Position numbers and translations under genes: made by a program
In this document: positions 7,039-10,472 of the stretch, in pieces
How the letters are laid out: each line of letters opens with the position of its first letter
Numbering within the stretch: position 1 is the first letter of the stretch
DNA from: Treponema sp.
GTDB taxonomy: Bacteria; Spirochaetota; Spirochaetia; Treponematales; Breznakiellaceae
DNA: 10,472 nt
Assembly: GCA_031281685.1 (NCBI GenBank)
Contig: JAITFA010000011.1
Coordinates: forward strand, 1 to 10,472
Direction of reading: 5' to 3'
The notes under the pieces: model-generated
What the model was told of the DNA's origin: nothing
The model's input: the letters and a program-made list of their open reading frames with translations, nothing else
The model's database searches: none

Positions 7039-7612
7039 GGGTCCGGCGCAAAGGCGGAGGCGGTTTATTGTATAATAGTTGGGTTTAGCTTGAAGGACAG
7101 GAATACAAAAAGATATATCGCTATGCGACTGTTACTGCTCCTCCAGACAAAACGATAGCAAGCCAGATAAACGCCTATTTGGTTGACGCGCCGATGATTT
7201 TCATTAAGAAAAGACTAAAGCCTATTTGCGCTGCTTCACCTATGCTGTTGGGCAGCGTACCAAATGACGATGGGAATTTCTTTCTGACGGAAACTGAACG
7301 AAAGGAGATTATCGCAAAAGATAAATCTTTATTAAAGTTAATCCGCCCGTTTCTGGGAGCGTATGAATATATACATAATATACGGCGTTACTGTTTTTGG
7401 CTGGACGGCGTTTCGCCCGATAAATACGCACATTCAAAAGAAGTCCATGAACGCATAAAAAATCATGGATTTCCGGTCAAAGAGTAAACAGAATACCACT
7501 GTAAAATACGCCAATATGCCTGGTATATTTACTGAAATACGCCAGCCACAGAGTAATTATATTTTGATTCCGCGTCATTCTTCCGAAAACCGTACATATA
7601 TTCCTACGAGAC
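7039..7612 (+). pseudogene. Remnant of an MmeI-like (COG1002) restriction-modification methyltransferase, target-recognition region
   Basis: Three short frames join into one continuous family-like sequence of about 190 residues. Frame one gives GAKAEAVYCIIVGFSLKDRN (from 7045), resembling the VIVGFS strand of MmeI-like enzymes. Frame two gives YLVDAPMIFIKKRLKPIC, then RPFLGAYEYI and RRYCFWLDG, ending at a stop at 7485-7487. Frame three resumes with DFRSKSKQNTT, then FTEIRQPQSNYILIP and SSENRTYIP. The breaks fall in A tracts: a lost A at 7107-7111 and a gained A at 7457-7462; correcting both restores one frame (...NTKKIYRYATV... and ...HERIKIMDFRSK...). The nuclease and methylase catalytic parts (such as NPPY) are absent upstream, where the 21-base array begins, so the gene is dead regardless. 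The fragment is on the opposite strand to all other genes and is visibly more AT-rich, consistent with acquired DNA. A lone target-recognition-like protein is the unlikely alternative. Confidence 0.8.
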
Positions 7613-7763
7613 CAAAAGGCGGGGGAAGGGGCGGAAGCACTAAGGTCTATTATAGAACGCTACGAAGGCGCCGTGCGCCATAGCCCACGACTCATCCGCT
7701 AAGGCGCGACAGTCGCGGAACATAGCGCCCAAATACAAAACATTCGCGCCTAAGCCGCGTGTC

Positions 7764-8480
7764 TCACCCCTTAGCAAGGGCAGGCGCGGGCGTAACGCCG
7801 CGATCAACAAAGAGGCTGCTAACATGCGCTGGTGTGTCTGACACCCAGCGTATGCACGGCGGGCGCGTATCAGCCGCGCCACACACTTCACGCCCCACAG
7901 CCAGAATATAGCGGCCAGCCGCGCTGTCGGCGCACTCGTAGAGGAAGTACGCCAAGCCATGCACGATGCCACTAGCTGGCAACAAGCCGTCAAACGCGAA
8001 GCAGGGAACGTCCTTTATATTAAACACCGAGCCGCCGGGCGATCCACGCGCCTTGAGGAAACATTCCTTCAACGTCCATACTTTGCAGAACCGCGTATCT
8101 TGTTCCGCGTTGTCTGCGGCGGCGGCGATATAACGCTGTTCCTGCTCGCCAAAAAAACGGGACGCGATGGTTTTATGAAAGCGGCTTGAGTATATAAACT
8201 GAATATCACAGCCAGTATGAAACGCGCAGCTTAGTCCGCCAGTGGATACATGAGAGACTGCGACCATTGAGCGTGAGTGCGATATGCTGAAATCCGCGTG
8301 GCGGTCAGCGAAATAGGGTCTGCCGGACAGCTCTATCTGGATCGCGGCGGGGGGAACGCGGTCGTCAAGCTGGAAAAGGACGCGCCGTCCCTCATCGTGA
8401 AGCGCAGCGGGAGACGGCGTTTTGCCCGCCGCGCTTCCGGCTGATAAACAGGATAGGCCAACTAAAAACGTAGCGTCCAT
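7764..8480 (-). CDS. 4'-phosphopantetheinyl transferase, Sfp type
   Basis: Transfers 4'-phosphopantetheine from coenzyme A to a serine of carrier proteins (fatty acid ACP, or polyketide or peptide synthase carriers), converting apo to holo forms. The 238 residues show the family order: GRPYFADRHADFSISHSRSM (53-72, the substrate-binding region ending in the SISHS motif), GCDIQ (90-94, usually G-I-D-I-E), FFGEQEQRYI (109-118) and WTLKECFLKARG (135-146), with metal ligand E139 and K143. The second acidic residue of the D-x-E pair is Gln (Q94); human AASDHPPT also departs from that pattern, so activity is still likely. The ATG shares its A with the purL stop (TAATG) and has no ribosome binding site, so translation is probably coupled to purL. 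The C-terminal tail of about 40 residues after YILAVG matches nothing recognised. The 150 bases after its stop hold no clear terminator. Confidence 0.88.
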   Translation of the reverse strand: MDATFLVGLSCLSAGSAAGKTPSPAALHDEGRRVLFQLDDRVPPAAIQIELSGRPYFADRHADFSISHSRSMVAVSHVSTGGLSCAFHTGCDIQFIYSSRFHKTIASRFFGEQEQRYIAAAADNAEQDTRFCKVWTLKECFLKARGSPGGSVFNIKDVPCFAFDGLLPASGIVHGLAYFLYECADSAAGRYILAVGREVCGAADTRPPCIRWVSDTPAHVSSLFVDRGVTPAPALAKG

Positions 8481-10472
8481 TAGCTGAAATACGCTACGCC
8501 AGCCTCAAAGAGACGCTGGCGTTTATTGCCAGGTATGTTTATATGAACATAGTCGCCGGCGCGCTCGGAATGTGCCATCTTGCCAAGTATGCGCCCGTCC
8601 GGGCTGCAGAGGCCCTCAATGGCAAAGGCGGAACCGTTGGGATTATCCGGCTCGGTGAGCGTGGGTTTGCCGCTGGCGTCCGCGTAACAAAAGGGGACCT
8701 GCCCGGCTTTGAACAAGGCTTCGGCCTGTTCGGGTCTGATGACAAGGCGGCCTTCGCCGTGGCTCACCGGCACAACGTGAAGCGCGTTGGTCTCTTCAAA
8801 CGCAAGCCACGGGGAGGTGTCAGACATAACCGTAGTGCGAACTATGCGGGAAACGTGCCTGCCAATAGTGTTGAACGTGAGGGTCGGCGCGTTGTCGTCC
8901 GCCTGCCGGTACTCGCCATAGGGTACAAGCCCAAGTTTGATGAGAGCTTGGAACCCGTTGCAGATGCCGAGTATGAGGCCGTCGCGCTGCTCAAGCAGCG
9001 CCGTGACCGCGTCGGCAACGCGGGGTGCGCGGAATACGTTGGCAATAAACTTGCCAGAGCCGTCTGGTTCATCACCCGCGCTGAAACCGCCGGAAAGGGC
9101 AATGATCTGCGCCTCGTCAATAGCAGCGGCAAGTTCCTCAATGGACTGGGTAATGGCTTCTGGGCTGCGGTTTCTGAAAATGACAAACCGCGTGCGTCCG
9201 CCAGCTTTGTGGAAGGCGCGTTCCATGTCCCACTCGCAGTTTGTGCCGGGAAATATCGGCAACACTACAAGCGGCGCGGCGCTTTGCGGGTAGCGGCTTT
9301 TGTGGACTTTGGTCTTTCGTGTGCGGGGCAATGCTGGTAATGGAACGGGATCGCCCTGTTGAGCCACTTGCGGGTATACGGCGGCAAGTGGCGTTTCGTA
9401 CAAGCGTCGCAATGACGACAGGCTTAAAGCCCCCAATCGGCTGGTGTTGTTGGTATGCCCCACCATAGCCCACGCGCCAGCAGTGGCGAGAATGGCGTAT
9501 ATTTCGTTATGGTTAGCAGAATTAGTTTCGATTTCAAGCAGAACCGAGCCTTGATGCCTGGTCCCATCGATAAGGGTAAACGTATTAGGGGCAGTATCAA
9601 CGCCTGTCATGTTACCAAAGCCCATGAGCGCAAGGGTGGCGAGTATTCCGCCAGCCCCTACAGGATACGCGGCGCGAAGCGCACCCGTGTTACCCAGCGC
9701 AAACAGCGCGTTCATGTTTGCCTTGAACACATCCCATTCACACGCACAGGTCTGGTATAACAAAATCACCAGATTCCCCGCCGCGCCGCTCAACGCGCCG
9801 GAACGCACCCTCTCAAGCGGCGCAGTTCCAGCGGCAAAGGCCACGAGGCTTGGCGGCACAGTGATTTCACCAGCTTCCGTTGTTGAGTAAGTACCAGACA
9901 TTGAATCCTTGCCGCCAATAGCCGGAACCCCAAGAGTGAGCTGCGCCTCAAGCGCACCCAGTAAGGCTGCGGCTGGCTTGCCCCATGTATCGGGATTTTC
10001 AGGCCGCGCAAAGTATTCTTGCAGGGAAAGCCGCGCTGTCCATGGGTTACCACCGAGGCAGGCAAACTTGGCAAGCGCCTCCCGAATCGCGCCTTTCGCG
10101 CCGGTATATGGGTCGGCGGCCATAAGGTCAGGGTCATAGCCAAAGCACATAAGGCTGGCGGTACGGCTTTCTTTATCCAGCGAGGGCAAGAGCGCGGCCA
10201 TCCCACATTCTGGTGTGCCTTGAAACGCGCCGCCGTATGGGAACAAAACCGAAGCAACCCCAATGGAACCGTCAAAGCGTTCCTGCAAACCCCGTCTACT
10301 TGCTGAGCGCAGGGATTGTAGTTCCTCTTCAAGCGGAAGCGTGGGAAGCGGAACAGGAGCTTGCGAGTGAAGACGAGCAGTGGCGGAACGGGGCGCACCT
10401 GCTGAATTCAAAAAGTCGCGGGAAAGCTCAACAATAGTTTTCCCCTGAAAGCTCATTCGCAGAAGCGCTGTG
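8480..10472 (-). CDS. purL: Phosphoribosylformylglycinamidine synthase, C-terminal half (partial at right edge)
   Basis: Fourth step of purine synthesis: FGAR + ATP + glutamine gives FGAM. The frame stays open through the right edge (TALLR precedes the internal Met at 10456), so the true start is outside. Counting from that Met, the second synthase half includes ERFDGSIGVASVLFPYGG (59-76), GYDPD (106-110), GKPAAALLGA and GGKDSMSG (181-188). The glutaminase domain follows from about 395, with FPGTNCEWD, SGGFSAGDEPDGSGKF, nucleophile C499 (GICNGFQ), and H629 and E631 (AHSER). This architecture matches the long single-chain clostridial and spirochaetal type rather than split PurL/PurQ. Two proline-rich linkers (PVPLPTLP at 34-41 and PVPLPALP at 370-377) flank the synthase half. 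The stop overlaps the next gene by one base. Confidence 0.95.
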   Translation of the reverse strand, partial: TALLRMSFQGKTIVELSRDFLNSAGAPRSATARLHSQAPVPLPTLPLEEELQSLRSASRRGLQERFDGSIGVASVLFPYGGAFQGTPECGMAALLPSLDKESRTASLMCFGYDPDLMAADPYTGAKGAIREALAKFACLGGNPWTARLSLQEYFARPENPDTWGKPAAALLGALEAQLTLGVPAIGGKDSMSGTYSTTEAGEITVPPSLVAFAAGTAPLERVRSGALSGAAGNLVILLYQTCACEWDVFKANMNALFALGNTGALRAAYPVGAGGILATLALMGFGNMTGVDTAPNTFTLIDGTRHQGSVLLEIETNSANHNEIYAILATAGAWAMVGHTNNTSRLGALSLSSLRRLYETPLAAVYPQVAQQGDPVPLPALPRTRKTKVHKSRYPQSAAPLVVLPIFPGTNCEWDMERAFHKAGGRTRFVIFRNRSPEAITQSIEELAAAIDEAQIIALSGGFSAGDEPDGSGKFIANVFRAPRVADAVTALLEQRDGLILGICNGFQALIKLGLVPYGEYRQADDNAPTLTFNTIGRHVSRIVRTTVMSDTSPWLAFEETNALHVVPVSHGEGRLVIRPEQAEALFKAGQVPFCYADASGKPTLTEPDNPNGSAFAIEGLCSPDGRILGKMAHSERAGDYVHINIPGNKRQRLFEAGVAYFS

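Noticed and set aside
7071..7076. Perfect TATAAT as a plus-strand -10 box
   Set aside because: No -35 match at 16-18 bases, and the hexamer falls within the AVYCIIVGFS coding sequence of the restriction-modification remnant.
7640..7993. Minus-strand 117-codon open frame overlapping the 3' end of the phosphopantetheinyl transferase gene
   Set aside because: Most of it lies within the transferase gene in another frame; the non-overlapping tail beyond 7764 has no recognised homology and no ribosome binding site.
10454..10456. ATG at 10456 as the true purL start
   Set aside because: The frame continues open to the window edge, and the protein begins in the middle of the known PurL architecture, so this Met is internal.

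Overview
The window reads as chromosomal DNA of a spirochaete, most likely a Treponema-type organism of the free-living or gut-symbiont sort. This is an inference from protein resemblance and gene order (tig-clpP-clpX, here followed by lon) and from a long clostridial/spirochaetal-type PurL, a pathway that host-restricted Treponema pallidum lacks. No rRNA or other decisive taxonomic marker is present. All intact genes lie on the minus strand, so they are transcribed from right to left.

Right to left: (1) 10472-7764 holds the C-terminal half of purL (open at the window edge), joined by a one-base stop/start overlap to an Sfp-type 4'-phosphopantetheinyl transferase. (2) About 7612-7039, on the plus strand, is a decayed, relatively AT-rich remnant of the target-recognition part of an MmeI-like (COG1002) restriction-modification enzyme, interrupted by two frameshifts in A tracts. 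(3) 7015-6889 is a 21-bp tandem repeat array abutting that remnant. (4) 6675-4933 is an FAD-dependent oxidase of the alkyl-dihydroxyacetonephosphate synthase (ether lipid) family with a good sigma-70-like promoter and a strong ribosome binding site. (5) 4932-4398 is a 535-base intergenic region holding a possible terminator, a second, unrelated 21-bp tandem array built around a near-palindrome, a hairpin, and a candidate promoter with a dyad at the predicted transcription start. (6) 4397-1 is the protein quality-control operon tig-clpP-clpX-lon. Its genes are separated by 9 bases or overlap (14 and 4 bases), so they are probably translationally coupled; lon runs off the left edge.

The tig-clp-lon operon makes a coherent functional unit: trigger factor folds nascent chains, ClpXP unfolds and degrades substrates, and Lon removes misfolded proteins. 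The most unusual observation is in Lon: just before the Walker A region it carries about 30-35 extra residues with a clean five-residue periodicity resembling pentapeptide repeats, encoded by 15-base units. Together with the two 21-base arrays, this gives three sequence-unrelated short tandem repeats, all with periods divisible by three, in about 7 kb. No complete undescribed defence or mobile system was recognised; the nearest thing is the dead restriction-modification remnant.
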